Assembly: GCA_018857735.1 (NCBI GenBank)
Contig: JABMCL010001012.1
Span: 496,001-560,000 of the forward strand
DNA length: 64,000 nucleotides
Direction: 5' to 3'
Source of the DNA: Alviniconcha marisindica
Lineage: Eukaryota > Mollusca > Gastropoda > Provannidae
Each line of letters opens with the position of its first letter. Positions within the stretch are counted from its first letter, which is position 1. Position numbers and translations under genes: made by a program. The notes beneath the pieces were generated by a model. That model had not been told where the DNA came from and did not search any database. It saw nothing but the letters and a program-made list of their open reading frames with translations. Below, piece after piece: positions 1 to 14,500 of this stretch.

Positions 1-104
1 ACACAAGGTCAGATGTCAGAAATAAATATTACCATAGCATATACACACTCACATGCACAGACACACACACACACACACGCATGCACATACACACACAGAC
101 ACAC

Positions 105-149
<45 letters not shown>

Positions 150-243
150 ATACCACAGGAAGAGACCGACAAAAGCCTGAAGCAGGCCAACACGGGACAA
201 GACCACTGGGCGGTGTGTGTGACTGACGGCCCTGTGTGTTCAG

Positions 244-403
244 AACCAGCGACACCATCCGGGAGGAGCGGGAGCGGCTGGCCAGTCTGCTGGAGGCCAA
301 GACAGCAGCGCTGGAAGAGGCCAGGGCCTCGCAGGAGGCCACCGCCAAGAAGCTGAAGCTGAGAGAGAAACGCATCCGGCAGCAGGACGAGGAGAGAGTG
401 CAG
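244..403 (+). CDS. CCDC158: CCDC158-like exon a (first in window)
   Basis: The acceptor is tgtgttcag at 243 and the donor is caggtaggt at 404. The first base completes a codon begun upstream; the exon ends in phase 0. It encodes a Glu/Arg/Lys-rich coil (SDTIREERERLASLLEAK and onward). No stop occurs in frame. Confidence 0.85.
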
Positions 404-3400
404 GTAGGTCAGACATTCCCATTTGTATTGCCGCTCAACAAGAGTTATATAGACAGTAAGATTGCCGCTCAACAAGAGTTATATAGACAGTAAGATTGCC
501 GCTCAACAAGAGTTATATAGACAGTAAGATTGTCGCTCAACAAGAGTTATATAGACAGTAAGACTGTAGCTGAAGAAGAATTATATAGACAGTAAGATTG
601 TCGCACAACAAGAGTTATATAGACAGTAAGATTGCTGCTCAACAAGAGTTATATAGACAGTAAGATTGTCGCTCAACAAGAGTTATATAGACAGTAAGAC
701 TGTAGCTGAAGAAGAATTATATAGACAGTAAGATTGTCGCTCAACAAGAGTTATATAAACAGTAAGATTGCTGCTCATCAAGAGTTATATAGACAGTAAG
801 ATTATAGATCAACAAGAGTTATATAGACAGTAAGATTGTTGCTCAACAAGAGTTATATAGACAGTAAGATTGCCACTCAACAAGAGTTATATAGACAGTA
901 AGATTGTAGCTCAACAAGAGTTATATAGACAGTAAGATTATAGATCAACAAGAGTTATATAGACAGTAAGATTTTAGATCAACAAGAGTTATATAGACAG
1001 TAAGATTGTTGCTCAACAAGAGTTATATAGACAGTAAGATTGTAGCTCAACAAGAGTTATATAGACAGTAAGATTGCCGCTCAACAAGAGTTATATAGAC
1101 AGTAAGATTTAGTCAACAAGAGTTATATAGACAATAAGATTATAGATCAACAAGAGTTATATAGACAGTAAGATTTTAGATCAACAAGAGTTATATAGAC
1201 AGTAAGATTGTAGATCAACAAGAGTTATATAGACAATAAGATTATAGATCAACAAGAGTTATATAGACAGTAAGATTTTAGATCAACAAGAGTTATATAG
1301 ACAGTAAGATTGCCGCTCAACAAGAGTTATATAGACAGTAAGATTGTCGCTCAACAAGAGTTATATAGACAGTAAGACTGTAGCTGAAGAAGAATTATAT
1401 AGACAGTAAGATTGTCGCTCAACAAGAGTTATATAGACAGTAAGATTGTCGCTCAACAAGAGTTATATAGACAGTAAGATTATAGATCAACAAGAGGTAT
1501 ATAGACAGTAAGATTTTAGATCAACAAGAGTTATATAGACAGTAAGACTGTAGCTGAACAAGAGTTATATAGACAGTAAGATTGTCGCTCAACAAGAGTT
1601 ATATAGACAGTAAGATTTGATCAACAAGAGTTATATAGACAGTAAGATTGCGCTCAACAAGAGTTATATAGACAGTAAGATTTTAGATCAACAAGAGTTA
1701 TATAGACAGTAAGATTGGCTCAACAAGAGTTATATAGACAGTAAGATTGACGCTCAACAAGAGTTATATAGACAGTAAGATTATAGATCAACAAGAGTTA
1801 TATAGACAGTAAGATTGCGCTCAACAAGAGTTATATTGACAGTAAGACTGCTAACAAGAGTTATATAGACAGTAAGATTGCCGCTCAACAAGAGTTATAT
1901 AGACAGTAAGATTGCCGCTCAACAAGAGTTATATAGACAGTAAGATTGCTGCTCAACAAGAGTTATATAGACAGTAAGATTGTAGCTGAACAAGAGTTAT
2001 ATAGACAGTAAGACTGTAGCTGAACAAGAGTTATATAGACAGTAAGATTGTAGCTCAACAAGAGTTATATAGACAGTAAGATTGTCGCTCACATAGCTGA
2101 GGGGCAGTTGTATTGATAGCTCAGTGGACTCTGAATTAAGCAGCATTGCAAGTGGAAATGAAGGCATTCAGTGAATCACACTTTTGACTGGGTGTTAGAC
2201 AGGGAGAACAAAAAACCACCTGGTGTTTTACCTTGGTATTACCCTCACAGTTGACTGGGAGTTAGACATGGAGAACAAAGAACCACCTGGTGTTTTACCT
2301 TGATATTACCTTCACAGTTGACTGGGTGTACTGTTAGACAGGGAGAACAAAGAACCACCTGGTGTTTTACCTTGATATTACCCTCACAGTTGACTGGGTG
2401 TTAGACACGGAGAACAAAGAACCACCTGGTGTTTTACCTTGACCCTCACAGTTTACTTGGTGTTAAATATCAAGAACCATGACACCGCCACCACACCTGT
2501 TTAAATATTTTCAGAGCTTGTTTTGCAATGTTGTGCATGCAGCTGATGGAGGAGATGGGCGTGAAGTCCCAGGAGCTGACCCTCCTGCAGCAGGAGCGGG
2601 ACAAGCTGCTGGCGGAACTGAAGGAGAGTCGTCTGGAGGTGTCACGTGTCACAGAAAGCAAGGATGACCTCAAGCGCAGCATGGCGCGTCTCAAGACGTC
2701 TCACGCTAAGGAGCTAGATAAACTTCATAAGCGCTTGAGAGGTGGGACTTGGTGTGGCTGCATTCACTTATCTCTTCTTTGGCTGATTTTTTTAAAAATT
2801 ATTTATTTATTTGTCTTATATTTTTTTTCTTTTTTTTCTTTTTTTTTGGTATGTCTGTGCAGGTCCAATTTTCAACAGTAATCAGAAAAAATGTGTGTTT
2901 TGTTAAGCACAAGTTGTTTATATTGCATGTCAAAATAAATAAATAGATGAATAGTGATTAAAGAGACAGGTGGATTTGATAGCATTGTATGTGGAAATGT
3001 TTCAGTTGCATTTAACTTTAATCATGTATATGATGAATCGCTTTGAATGGGACTCGTCAGATCAGACATGCTCCTTCGTTAAGTACATCCTTTCTTTCTT
3101 CTCTCTCTATATATCTTCAGAAGCCGAACGGGACTTCAAACTGACGCACAAGGCCTTGCGGAGCAAGGATTCGGTTGACAGTAAAGGTGACTTTCTTTTT
3201 TTTTCTTTTTTTTCTTTTCTTGGGAGATTGCTGTCAATATTGATTGTGCCATTTGCTTAGTTTCCATTGCAGTCATGACACATACTCATTAGGATTTCTG
3301 TGACCTTTTTCTTTCCCCCACCTTACAGTAGTCAGCAGCTCAAAAGCTGTTTGAGATACTTTTGCATGCGTTTGCCTCCCACCCCAACCCCCTCCTTTTT

Positions 3401-6400
3401 ACTGATGGATTTGTGTTATCATTATGTTTTGGTACAAATGCATTTGTGTTGTTATCATTCTGTTTTGGTACAAAGGCATTTGTGTTGTATCATTATGTTT
3501 TGGTACAAAGGCATTTGTGTTATCATTATGTTTTTGTACAAAGCATTTGTGTTGTTATCTTGTTTTTGTACAAAGCATTTGTGTTGTTATCATTATGTTT
3601 TTGTCAAAGGCATTTGTGTTGTATCATTATGTTTTGGTACAAAGGCATTTGTGTTGTTATCATTATGTTTTTGAACAAATGTATTTGTGTTGTTATCATT
3701 ATGTTTTTGTACAGATGCATTTGTGTTGTTATCATTATGTTTTTGTGCAAAGGCATTTGTGTTGTTATCATTATGTTTTTGTACAAAGGCATTTGTGTTG
3801 TTATCATTATGTTTTTGTGCAAAGGCATTTGTGTTGTTATCATTATGTTTTTGTACAAAGGCATTTGTGTTGTTATCATTATGTTTTTGTACAAAGGCAT
3901 TTGTGTTGTTATCATTATGTTTTTGTACAAAGGCATTTGTGCTTGTTATTATGTTTTTGTACAAAGCCATTTGTGTTGTTATCATTATGTTTTTTGTACA
4001 AAGCCATTTGTGCTGTTATTATGTTTTTGTACAAAGCCATTTGTGTTGTTATCATTATGTTTCTGTACAAAGGCCTGTCACTCAATTGTATTGTTGATGA
4101 GTTTGCTGATGAAATGGGATGTGACTGTGTGCTCCACGCTGACACTATGCGTGCTTGCTGGGGTTGTGTTTTCAGCGGTGAAGGTGGCTGACCAGATCCA
4201 GAAGGAGATCACGGCCAAGAGAAGTGAAGTGGACAACCTGCGCTCCAAAGTTCGGCGACTGGAGGAAAAAATGGAGACAGTGACCAAGGTGGGAGTCATT
4301 TCCCTTTGTGTCCATTGTCTCAGGGACAGTCACTTCCCTTGTGTCCTTTGTCTTCGGGACAGTCACTTCCCTTGGTCCTTTGTCTCGGGGACAGTCACTT
4401 CCCTCATGTCCTTTGTCTTGGGGACAGTCACTTCCCTTGTGTCCTTTGTCTTGGGGACAGCCACTTCCCTTGTGTCCTTTATCTGTCCTTTGTCTTGGGG
4501 ACAGTCACTTCCCTCATGTCCTTTGTCTCAGGGACAGTCACTTCCCTCGTGTCCTTTGTTTTGGGGACAGTCACTTCCCTTGTGTCCTTTGTCTGTCCTT
4601 TGTCTTGGGGACAGTCACTTCCCTCATGTCCTTTGTCTTGGGGACAGTCACTTACCTAGTATCCTTTGTCTCAGGGACAGTCACTTCCCTAGTGTCCTTT
4701 GTTTTGGGGACAGTCACTTCCCTCATGTCCTTTGTTTTGGGGACAGTCACTTCCCTCATGTCCTTTGTCTCAGGGACAGTCACTTCCCTCATGTCCTTTG
4801 TCTCAGGGACAGTCACTTCCCTTGTGTCCTTTGTCTCAGGGACAGTCACTTCCCTCATGTCCTTTGTCTCAGGGACAGTCACTTCCCTTGTGTCCTTTGT
4901 CTCGGGGACAGTCACTTCCCTCATGTCCTTTGTCTCAGGGACAGTCACTTCCCTTGTGTCCTTTGTCTTAGGGACAGTCACTTCCCTCGTGTCCTTTGTC
5001 TCAGGGACAGTCTGCCAGTAGCAACACTTGCATGTGTGGCCCTGTGCCTGACTTTGAAGTAGATGGCAAGTGTCCAGGCTTCAGTTGTCTGCTTATTTAG
5101 CAAAGTCCAGAGTCGGGGTTTACACAGACTTGAAACCTTTGGGTAAACTGAGACGCCTTTTCCCAGGCCTTCTATATTTGGGGAAAACAGCATTTTGGGC
5201 CAAGGTCATGGACAGTTTGGAAACGACCTAAAGGTCAACAGATAATTTACTTATTATCAATTATAATTGATAATTATAAAACTTGTTCAGAAAAAACTGG
5301 GAGGGCAAATGGATGAGGAAAGAGTAACAGATTTTAATTTTTTAATTTTTATTTAACTTGAATCCCCTCCTGGACTTGGCTGATAATGATATGGGTGTGT
5401 CATAGGAGTGTCCAGATGGTGTGTGCCACTCGGTCTCTAAGTTTGGAAAAGTGTAGGACAAGGTTGGGATTTTTTTAGCAAAAATCCTCACCAAGCCTTC
5501 TGGTATTCAGTGACATTTTGTTGGTGTTTCTGGCATTGTACAGGAAAAGCTGATGGTGGAGAGAGACAAGGACAGCCTAAAGTCGTCGTTGGCGCGCTCA
5601 CTGCTGCACACCACTCAGCTGACGGAAGAGCTGGAGGCCAGCCAGGCGCTCAACGGCAAGCTGCAGAAACGAAACAAGGAACTGGAGGATGCGCTGGAAA
5701 AGGTGGGCCGTCAGTGAACCTTCAGTGGGCCCTCATTGGGTCATCGCTGGGCCTTCAGTGCATCCTCAGTGGGTCATCAGTAGGCCCCCAGTGGGTCATC
5801 AGTGGGCCTTCTGTAGGCCGTCACTCAAAAATAAAAGCATTAAAAAAAATCTGAAATCAGAAATGTCCTCATCTGAATGTCAGGTTTTGTTAGGGTGCCC
5901 ACAGGGTAACCGATTTAGCAAAATTTCCAGTTTGAATCTCCAAAGATGAAGCTCCGTGAGTTTGTTAGGGTGCCCAGGGTAAGCGACTGAGCAAACTATG
6001 CAGTTCAAATCTCAAAAGATGAAGCCCTGATACCATTGCTAACAGTAGGGATTTCATTAATTTTTACATGCATCTATCATATGTCCATCTCGCAGCTTTG
6101 AAAATTCACAGCGTCTCTCAAACTCTATCAAAGTGGGTAAAACATTTTTTTGTTTAAATAACAAATTAATGGGGGAAATGGATTTGCAATTTTTCTGGCC
6201 TGGAAAGTTTTTGGGCCAAAGCCTTGGACAGCTTAGGAAATTCATGGCGAAGGTTGATGGATAATCTGCAGGTTTAAAAATAAACAAAAAATGAATTGGG
6301 ATGCTAAATGATGGATGATAAAAGGAAAATACAAATTGTATTTGTCATGAGTGTTAAAAACAAGTAAGTCTGTAACTGAGCAGTAGCCTGGCCTGGGACA

Positions 6401-9096
6401 ATGGTCTGTAGGTTTGAAAAAAGTTGGGAATTGTGAATAAAAATCCTGTACAAACTCTTGAATTTGCTCTTGTCATGTTTCTATATATTTCTGTTATATT
6501 TTTTGTAAATTTTACATATCATATAGCTCCTAACAGTGTGAACAGCGTGTGTCTTTTGTATGCAATTAGTAATAATGTTAATAGTACAATAATAATAATA
6601 ACAATAATATTAATAGTACATGTTCTTGTACACACATAATAGTAAAAATAATATTAATACAAAAGCTGGTATTGATAATATGATGGCTGGGTACATTTAT
6701 CCCTATTAGCTCCAGGGGCTGGAAGCTTCGCTGTCAGCGATCCGTTCCCTGGTGAGTTGCCCCCAGTGCGGCTGTCTGTAGCTGCCGCTTGTTGCCCGTG
6801 TAGCGGGGTGTGCCTTTCGATGCCTTCTAAGTGGGTTTTCCGCCTGACGCAGGAGGCCGTCAAGTGCTCCTCCACCCAGGCCCAGCTGGAGCAGTTCGAC
6901 CAGGAGGTGGCCACTCTCAAGCTTCGTCACCAGCTTGACCTTAAGGTACTGGCCTCTCGCTCTCCTCTTCTGTGTGCCCCTTCTCACTGCAGTCTTCACA
7001 CACTCACCTCTCGCTCTCCTCTTCTGTGTGCCCCTTCTGTCTGCAGTCTTCACACACTCACCTCTCGCTCTCTCTTCTGTGTGCCCCTTCTCATGCAGTC
7101 TTCACACTACTCCCCTCTCTTCTGTGTGCCCCTTCTCACTGCAGTCTTCACACACTCACCTCTCGCTCTCTCTTCTGTGTGCCCCTTCTCACTGCAGTCT
7201 TCACACACTCACCTCTCGCTCTGCTCTTCTGTGTGCCCCTTCTCACTGCAGTCTTCACACACTCACCTCTCACTCTCCACTTCTGTGTGCCCCTTCTGTC
7301 TGCAGTCTTCACACACACTCACCTCTCGCTCTCCTCTTCTGTGTGCCCCTTCTCACTGCAGTCTTCACACACTCACCTCTCACTCTCCACTTCTGTGTGC
7401 CCCTTCTCACTGCAGTCTTCACACACTCACCTCTCGCTCTCCTCTTCTGTGTGCCCCTTCTCTCTGCAGTCTTCACACACTCACCTCTCGCTCTCCACTT
7501 CTGTGTGCCCCTTCTCACTGCAGTCTTCACACACTCACCTCTCGCTCTCCACTTCTGTGTGCCCCTTCTCACTGCAGTCTTCACACACTCACCTCTCGCT
7601 CTCTTCTTCTGTGTGCCCCTTCTCACTGCAGTCTTCACACACTCACCTCTCGCTCTCTTCTTCTGTGTGCCCCTTCTCACTGCAGTCTTCACACACTCAC
7701 CTCTCGCTCTCCACTTCTGTGTGCCCCTTCTCACTGCAGTCTTCACACACTCACCTCTCGCTCTGCTCTTCTGTGTGCCCCTTCTCACTGCAGTCTTCAC
7801 ACACTCACCTCTTGCTCTCTTCTTCTGTGTGCCCCTTCTCACTGCAGTCTTCACACACTCACCACCGCATCACTGTGGGTCAGGGCCGTGTGCACCTTTA
7901 ACTCAAATCAGGGTTATGTGCAATTTTAACTTGAGTCACGGTTGAGTACATTTTAACATGAGTCAGGGTTGTATGCACCTTTAACTCAAGTCAGGGTTAT
8001 GTGCAATTTTAACTTGAGTAAGGGTTGTGTACATTTTAACATGAGTCAGGGTTGTATGCACCTTTAACTCAAGTCAGGGTTATGTGCAATTTTAACTTGA
8101 GTCAGGGTTGTGTGCACTTTTAACTTTGAGTTATTTCATGCACGAAGTTGTGTACTGCTGAGCTTTGAAGTGATGCTGTATCTCCTTGTTTTCAGTCAGT
8201 ATTTAGCATCAGACTCATTTATAAATCACACTTACTAACAAATTCACTGCATTGTGTGGAGTGTTTTGGCATGCATGCGTGTGTGCATGGACATGTGCCT
8301 TTGAGGTGCTTGATTTAAAAATAAATCTTTTTAATTATTCAGACTATTTTCAGACACAGTATGTACCAGTCCTCAAAGCCATGCACAGCATCCTGTCAAC
8401 ATCAGTTGTAGTGTTCCTCTCAGCCCTTTGCTCAAAGCCATGCACGGTATTTTATCAGCATCAGTTGAAGTGTTCTCGGCCCTTTGCTCAAAGCCATGCA
8501 CGGTATTCTATCAGCATCAGTTGAAGTGTTCTCGGCCCTTTGCTCAAAGCCATGCACAGTATTCTATCAGCATCAGCTGTAGTGTTCCTCTCGGCCCTTT
8601 GCTCAAAGCCATGCACAGTATTCTATCAGCATCAGCTGTAGTGTTCCTCTCGGCCCTTTGCTCAAAGCCATGCACAGTATTCTATCAGCATCAGCTGTAG
8701 TGTTCCTCTCGGCCCTTTGCTCAAAGCCATGCACAGTATTCTATCAGCATCAGCTGTAGTGTTCGTCTCAGCCCTTTGCTCAAAGCCATGCACAGTATTC
8801 TATTGGCATCAGTTGAAGTGTTCTCAGCCCTTTGCAGTCAGAACCTAAAGTGAGAGGCTGGTGTCTTTTTGCAGGAAGCCACCCAGATGGCCCACAGCCG
8901 GTCGCCCAAAGTCTCCTGGGTAACAGTCCACGACAGCCCCAGCGCCAGCTCCACCACGCCGGAACAGAAAGCGGTGCCAGCCCAAAACACAAATAGGAAC
9001 AACTCTGCATTCACTCCTCGACCAGGAAAGTTGGTCCCGAAGAAAGGTGCAAATCCACCCCAGGTGAGCAAGGAAAATGGTGGTTTGGGAGTTCAG

Positions 9097-9172
<76 letters not shown>

Positions 9173-12100
9173 GCCTATATGTATATAAATAATGCCTGTC
9201 ATTTGATATCTATTCATCAGTAGCTTAGCAAGGACTAGTTGTTAGACAGGTTTTTGACTGAACCTAAACTACACCCCCCCCCCCCCCCAAACGCAACCAC
9301 AGCAAAAACATATAAATAAATATATTTAAAAAACAAAACAAAAACAAACAATTGATTTGCTCACAATTCTTGCCAGGTGTGATATGAACTGGTGCTTTGA
9401 GGTATGGTATTAATAGCATTCATACACACACTCACAGTAACAGGTTTGCACATCTGCATAACCTTTCTGCTCTACTCATAACTTGTTTCTGTGTGTTGAT
9501 AGATGATTGACGGGGCGACATACACAGAGGCGGGAAAAGAGCTGAAAACCTTGTTGAGTGAAATGCGGCAACTGATCCATGGGCAAAGGGAGATAAACCA
9601 GCAGTCTCAAGAAAAACTCAGCGCGGGGACTCGGTCACCTCCCTTGAAAAGCAAGCCGACCAGGTCTGAGTGTGACCTTGTCAACTCTTGTGGTGCGGGG
9701 GGGAGGGGGGGGATCACCTACAGCTGTTGTGTGTGTATGCATGTGTATGTATGCAAATAAATACTGTTTGGATGGATGTTTTTGACATTTTTTTCTCTTT
9801 TTTTCTTTCCTGTTGCCATGAAATTGGATGGCAAAGCAGATAAGACAGGTCCATAATAGGAGGCAAACAAGTGTCATACAAGAGCTGACTGGTTCGAGGT
9901 GAAATCCATGTCTTGGTGCTGTCACTGGAACCGGCATTACAACTGAAAATTTAAGCAGTGTTAAGGGCTCCCAAAGTGCACATTTTGATAAACCAGTCAA
10001 CTTTACTTGTCTTCTTCTTTTGTAGTCGGGGAGCCAAAAACTGTTTTTATTTATTGTTTATTTTGGCTTTTGACACAGCTCCTTTATTTATTTGCAGTCA
10101 TGGTATGAACTGGAAGGCTTTGCATATACTTGTTTTGCTGAAGGGAAACCAAGCGAAGACACAAGCTGGCATGAAACTGTAGGAAATGTGTCAGTATTCC
10201 CCTGGCAGGCTTTGCATGGCGGTTTTATCAGCACATGTCTATAGGTACACATACACTGCAAAAAGACCTTTCTACATCAAATTGGAACTCTCCAGGGTGC
10301 AGCCATGTTGGTTTAAACATAATGATTTTATTAATGAACACATGAATAAACAAGAACAAAATAGTCCTTGGAGTGTCAAACGAGTAAACTTATACAAGAT
10401 GCTCAAAATGACCTCATTTTTTATTGTCCCCTTTAATATGGCTATTGTCTTAGTCTCCCTTCATAACCGTTGGCCTGAAAGTTACCCGTTTCCTTTGTTC
10501 CCTTTAAAATGGCTATGGTCATACTCTCCCTCCACAATTATTCGCCTGAAAATGACTTCTTCTACCTGTGTCCCCTTTAAAATGGCTGTGGTCATACTCT
10601 CTGTCCACAATTATTTGCCTGAAAATGACTTCATCTACCATTGTTCCCTTTAAAATGGCTGTGGTCACACTCTCCCTCCATAACTATTGGCATGAAAATG
10701 ACTCATTTATCAATGTCCCCTTTAAAATGGTTGTTGTCATACTGTCCCTCTATAATTATTGGCATGAAAATGACCGCATTTATCAATGTCCCCTTTAAAA
10801 TGTCTCCCTGCCCAATTGTTGGCCTGAAAATGACTTGATTTACCATTGTCCCCATGGCCTGAAAATGACCTCATTTACCATATTCCCCTTTAAAATGGCT
10901 GTTGTCATACTCTCCCTGCACAGTTTTTTGCTTGAAAATGACTTTATTTACCATTGTCCCCCATTAAAACGGCTGTTGTACTCTCCCTCCAGGATTGTTG
11001 GCATGAAAATGACCTCATTTACCATATTCCCCTTTAAGCTGGCTGTTGTCCTCCAGTTTTTTGCCTGAAGTTGACCTCACTGACCACTGTCCTCAGGCGG
11101 AAGTCACAAAGCAGCACCCCTGACAGCGCTAACCAGCTGAACTTGTCTGCGATGGCTGAAGGTGACCGGTCTCTGGCCATGTCCTACCCGCCCCGATCTG
11201 CCGATCTGTCTGCACTGTCTACTGGCACTGGTGAGACAGATAGCATCAGTTGGGATTTGTGTTGATTTCTGCTGTGATTGGAAAATCAACAGTTTGTCAT
11301 CTGACGTCAAAGGCAAATTGACCCAAGTAGGCATGGGATTCTGCAAACTATTTCCAGGGTTGGAAAACCATACAAATCCTATTAAGGAATTAAAAAGGGA
11401 TTTTAAAGGATTTCAGCAGCTTTATGTCATCACAATCTCATATCTGTCTGGAGGTTTAAGATATTCTGGGCTGAACTTTAGCTGTGGTGCTTGTGTACTG
11501 CATGTGAATTAATCCTAGAGAGTGAGGGACATGTGCATACTGTGTTATACAGGGCTAATCCTGTTGGTGATTTCATAATGTTACACTCTCAGCTTTTCTC
11601 GGTTACTGATCCGTATCAGCGAGGGTGTATTGTTCAGTTCAGTTCAAGATGGTATATTTATATATCTATATCTGCTCAGGAACGCCCACATGCATGGCAC
11701 CTGTCTCTCAGAAGTTTCCCTATGTTAACTTGCCTTGTGGGTCAGCAAATGCCTTGGATTGTGCGTACGCATGGAATCTTCTGTGCCCTATGTTAACTTG
11801 CCTTGTGGGTCAGCCAAGTGCCTTGGCTTGTACGTACGCATGGGATTTTCTGTGCCCTATGTTAACTTGCCTTGTGGGTCAGCCAAGTGCCTTGGCTTGT
11901 GCGTACGCATGGGATCTTCTGTGCCCTAGTAAGGCTGAAGGAAAGGAAAGTCCTCAGATCTTCCCATCCTGGCGCCAACGCAGCGTGAAGAATGAACAGT
12001 GGGAAGCTTAGAAGGACAGGCTGTGCGCATGGTGAAGATACAGCCGTGCTGTCTGAAGGGCTATGGCTCTCTGCATGTGGGTGGGAAATGAGGTGCTGGT

Positions 12101-14367
12101 GAAGTGACAAGTCAGTCAGGGACGAAGACTGAGCGGCTGTGTGGAGGGAGGGGTGCAGAGTGAAGAGAGGGCTGTGTGGAGGGAGGGGTGCAGAGTGAAG
12201 AGAGGGCGGGGTGCAGGCAGAGGAGAGGGCTGTGTGGAGGGAGGGGTGCAGAGTGAAGAGAGGGCTGTGTGGAGGGAGGGGTGCAGAGTGAAGAGAGGGC
12301 TGTTGAAGACTGAGTGGCTGTGTGGAGGGAGGGGTGCAGAGCGAGGAGAGGGCTGTTGAAGACTGAGCGGCTGTGTGGAGGGAGGGGTGCAGAGAGAGGA
12401 GAGGGCTGTGTGGAGGGAGGGGTGCAGAGTGAAGAGAGGTTTGTGTGGAGGGAGGGGTGCAGAGTGAAGAGAGGGCTGTGTGGAGGGAGGGGTGCAGAGT
12501 GAAGAGAGGGCTGTGTGGAGGGGGTGCAGAGTGAAGAGAGGGCTGTGTGGAGGGAGGGGTGCAGAGTGAAGAGAGGGCTGTGTGGAGGGAGGGGTGCAGA
12601 GTGAAGAGAGGGCTGTGTGGAGGGAGGGGTGCAGAGTGAAGAGAGGGCTGTGTGGAGGGAGGGGTGCAGAGTGAAGAGAGGGCTGTGTGGAGGGGGTGCA
12701 GAGTGAAGAGAGGGCTGTGTGGAGGGGGGTGCAGAGTGAAGAGAGGGCTGTGTGGAGGGAGGGGTGCAGAGTGAAGAGAGGGCTGTGTGGAGGGAGGGGT
12801 GCAGAGTGAAGAGAGGGCTGTGTGGAGGGAGGGGTGCAGAGTGAAGAGAGGGCTGTGTGGAGGGAGGGGTGCAGAGTGAAGAGAGGGCTGTGTGGAGGGG
12901 GTGCAGAGTGAAGAGAGGGCTGTGTGGAGGGAGGGGTGCAGAGTGAAGAGAGGGCTGTGTGGAGGGAGGGGTGCAGAGTGAAGAGAGGGCTGTGTGGAGG
13001 GAGGGGTGCAGAGTGAAGAGAGGGAGGGGTGCAGAGCGAGGAGAGGGCTGTTGAAGACTGAGCGGCCGTGTTGAAGGGGGGGGGGAGGTGCAGGGAGAGG
13101 GGCTGTTGACCGTGGTGTCAGGCAGACGGCAGACGGCAGGGACCCAGTGTTCACACATCTCCTGACCACGACATGGAATAAAGAATCACCTTGAACAACG
13201 CTATGGAGTCTTCTGCTTTTAAGTTGAAGTTTGGTTGTTGTTGTTTTTGCATGCTTGCTTTGTAAATTGTTATAACATTACATGATGTGTGATACTCCTG
13301 AAATCACATGGAAAATTCACCCGTAGTTCATTCACAATTGGCATCTGTCAGCTGTGATTTTGGGAAAGCATTCATTCAGTCAAGCTGCGATTTTCTTCAT
13401 TGTTAATGTTATTCCTTTCTTTCAAACGTTTTATTTGATTTAATTTTTTGTTGTTGATATTGTTTTATATTACTTTTTAGTTTTTTTGTTTCTGTTTGAC
13501 TTCTAGCTCAAGGAAGCGTTGGCATTATTTAAAGAAGATGGAGAATTAAATATCCAAGTCACTCTATTTGCCTGTCATCTAAATAGTGTCAGAAAAACTG
13601 AATCACTGTTACGGGTATCATAATTATTTCTCTCAACAGTTGCTGAGTTTGCACCAAAATGTGGGTGAAGACTTGCCTGGAAGATCACTGAGTGCTCACA
13701 CAGCTTTGTCCCACTAACGTTCATCGTTTTTCATTGCCTCTGTGTTCAGGGAGCAGATCTAGCCCTCCGTCTCCTGGTCGTGCGCCTTACAATGGCTCGG
13801 CTCATTGGCCCACAGACCTCACGCACAGCTGCAGTTACCTTTCACAGGGCAGCAAGTCGGACCTCTCCAACCTCACCACCTCCTTCGGCTCTCCCTTCAT
13901 CAGCAAAGGTCAGTGAGCGGAACGGGCATTCACTTTATTGTGTTTGTGAGCTGCGTTGATAGCAGTCTGTTTAGTGTTTCATTTCACTGCCATCGTCTCT
14001 GGTTCAGTGGTTGTGTGTAGGAAAAAGTTTGTGCTCAAAGAGCAGACGCACAAGCATGGAGAGACGCACAGGTGTGTGTGCCTTCAGTTGATCATGCACA
14101 TACACATGCATGCACACATGCAAACATACATGCACTCATGAATCATGCGTGCATGCACCCACACATGCATGCACTTGCAAATACACACACATACACACTA
14201 GAGAACAGTTTCTCTTACATACCATTCTTTGCTCTATAACATCACACTGTTATTCATCTATTTAGTGTAATAATCTGTCTGTATGTGTGTATGCATGTGG
14301 ATTGTGTGTGTGTGTTCGTGCGTATGCATGTGGATGTGTGTGTGTGTGTATACATGTGGATTGTGTG

Positions 14368-14416
<49 letters not shown>

Positions 14417-14448
14417 GTGTGTGTGTGTGTGTGTGTGTGTGTCGTGTG

Positions 14449-14500
<52 letters not shown>

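Noticed and set aside
427..2092. Regularly spaced 34-bp repeats that could be mistaken for a CRISPR array
   Set aside because: Units are directly contiguous with no unique spacers and lie in a eukaryotic intron; this is a minisatellite.
3362..5062. 566-codon open frame on the plus strand
   Set aside because: Made by 36-bp and 33-bp arrays; the only real coding piece inside is exon d (4176-4288).
6757..7929. 390-codon open frame on the plus strand
   Set aside because: A translation of the 54-bp array; only exon g (6853-6945) inside it is supported.
11862..13169. 435-codon open frame on the minus strand (Pro/Leu/Ser repeats)
   Set aside because: A translation of the 34-bp G-rich minisatellite, antisense to the CCDC158-like intron, with no start context or splice support.
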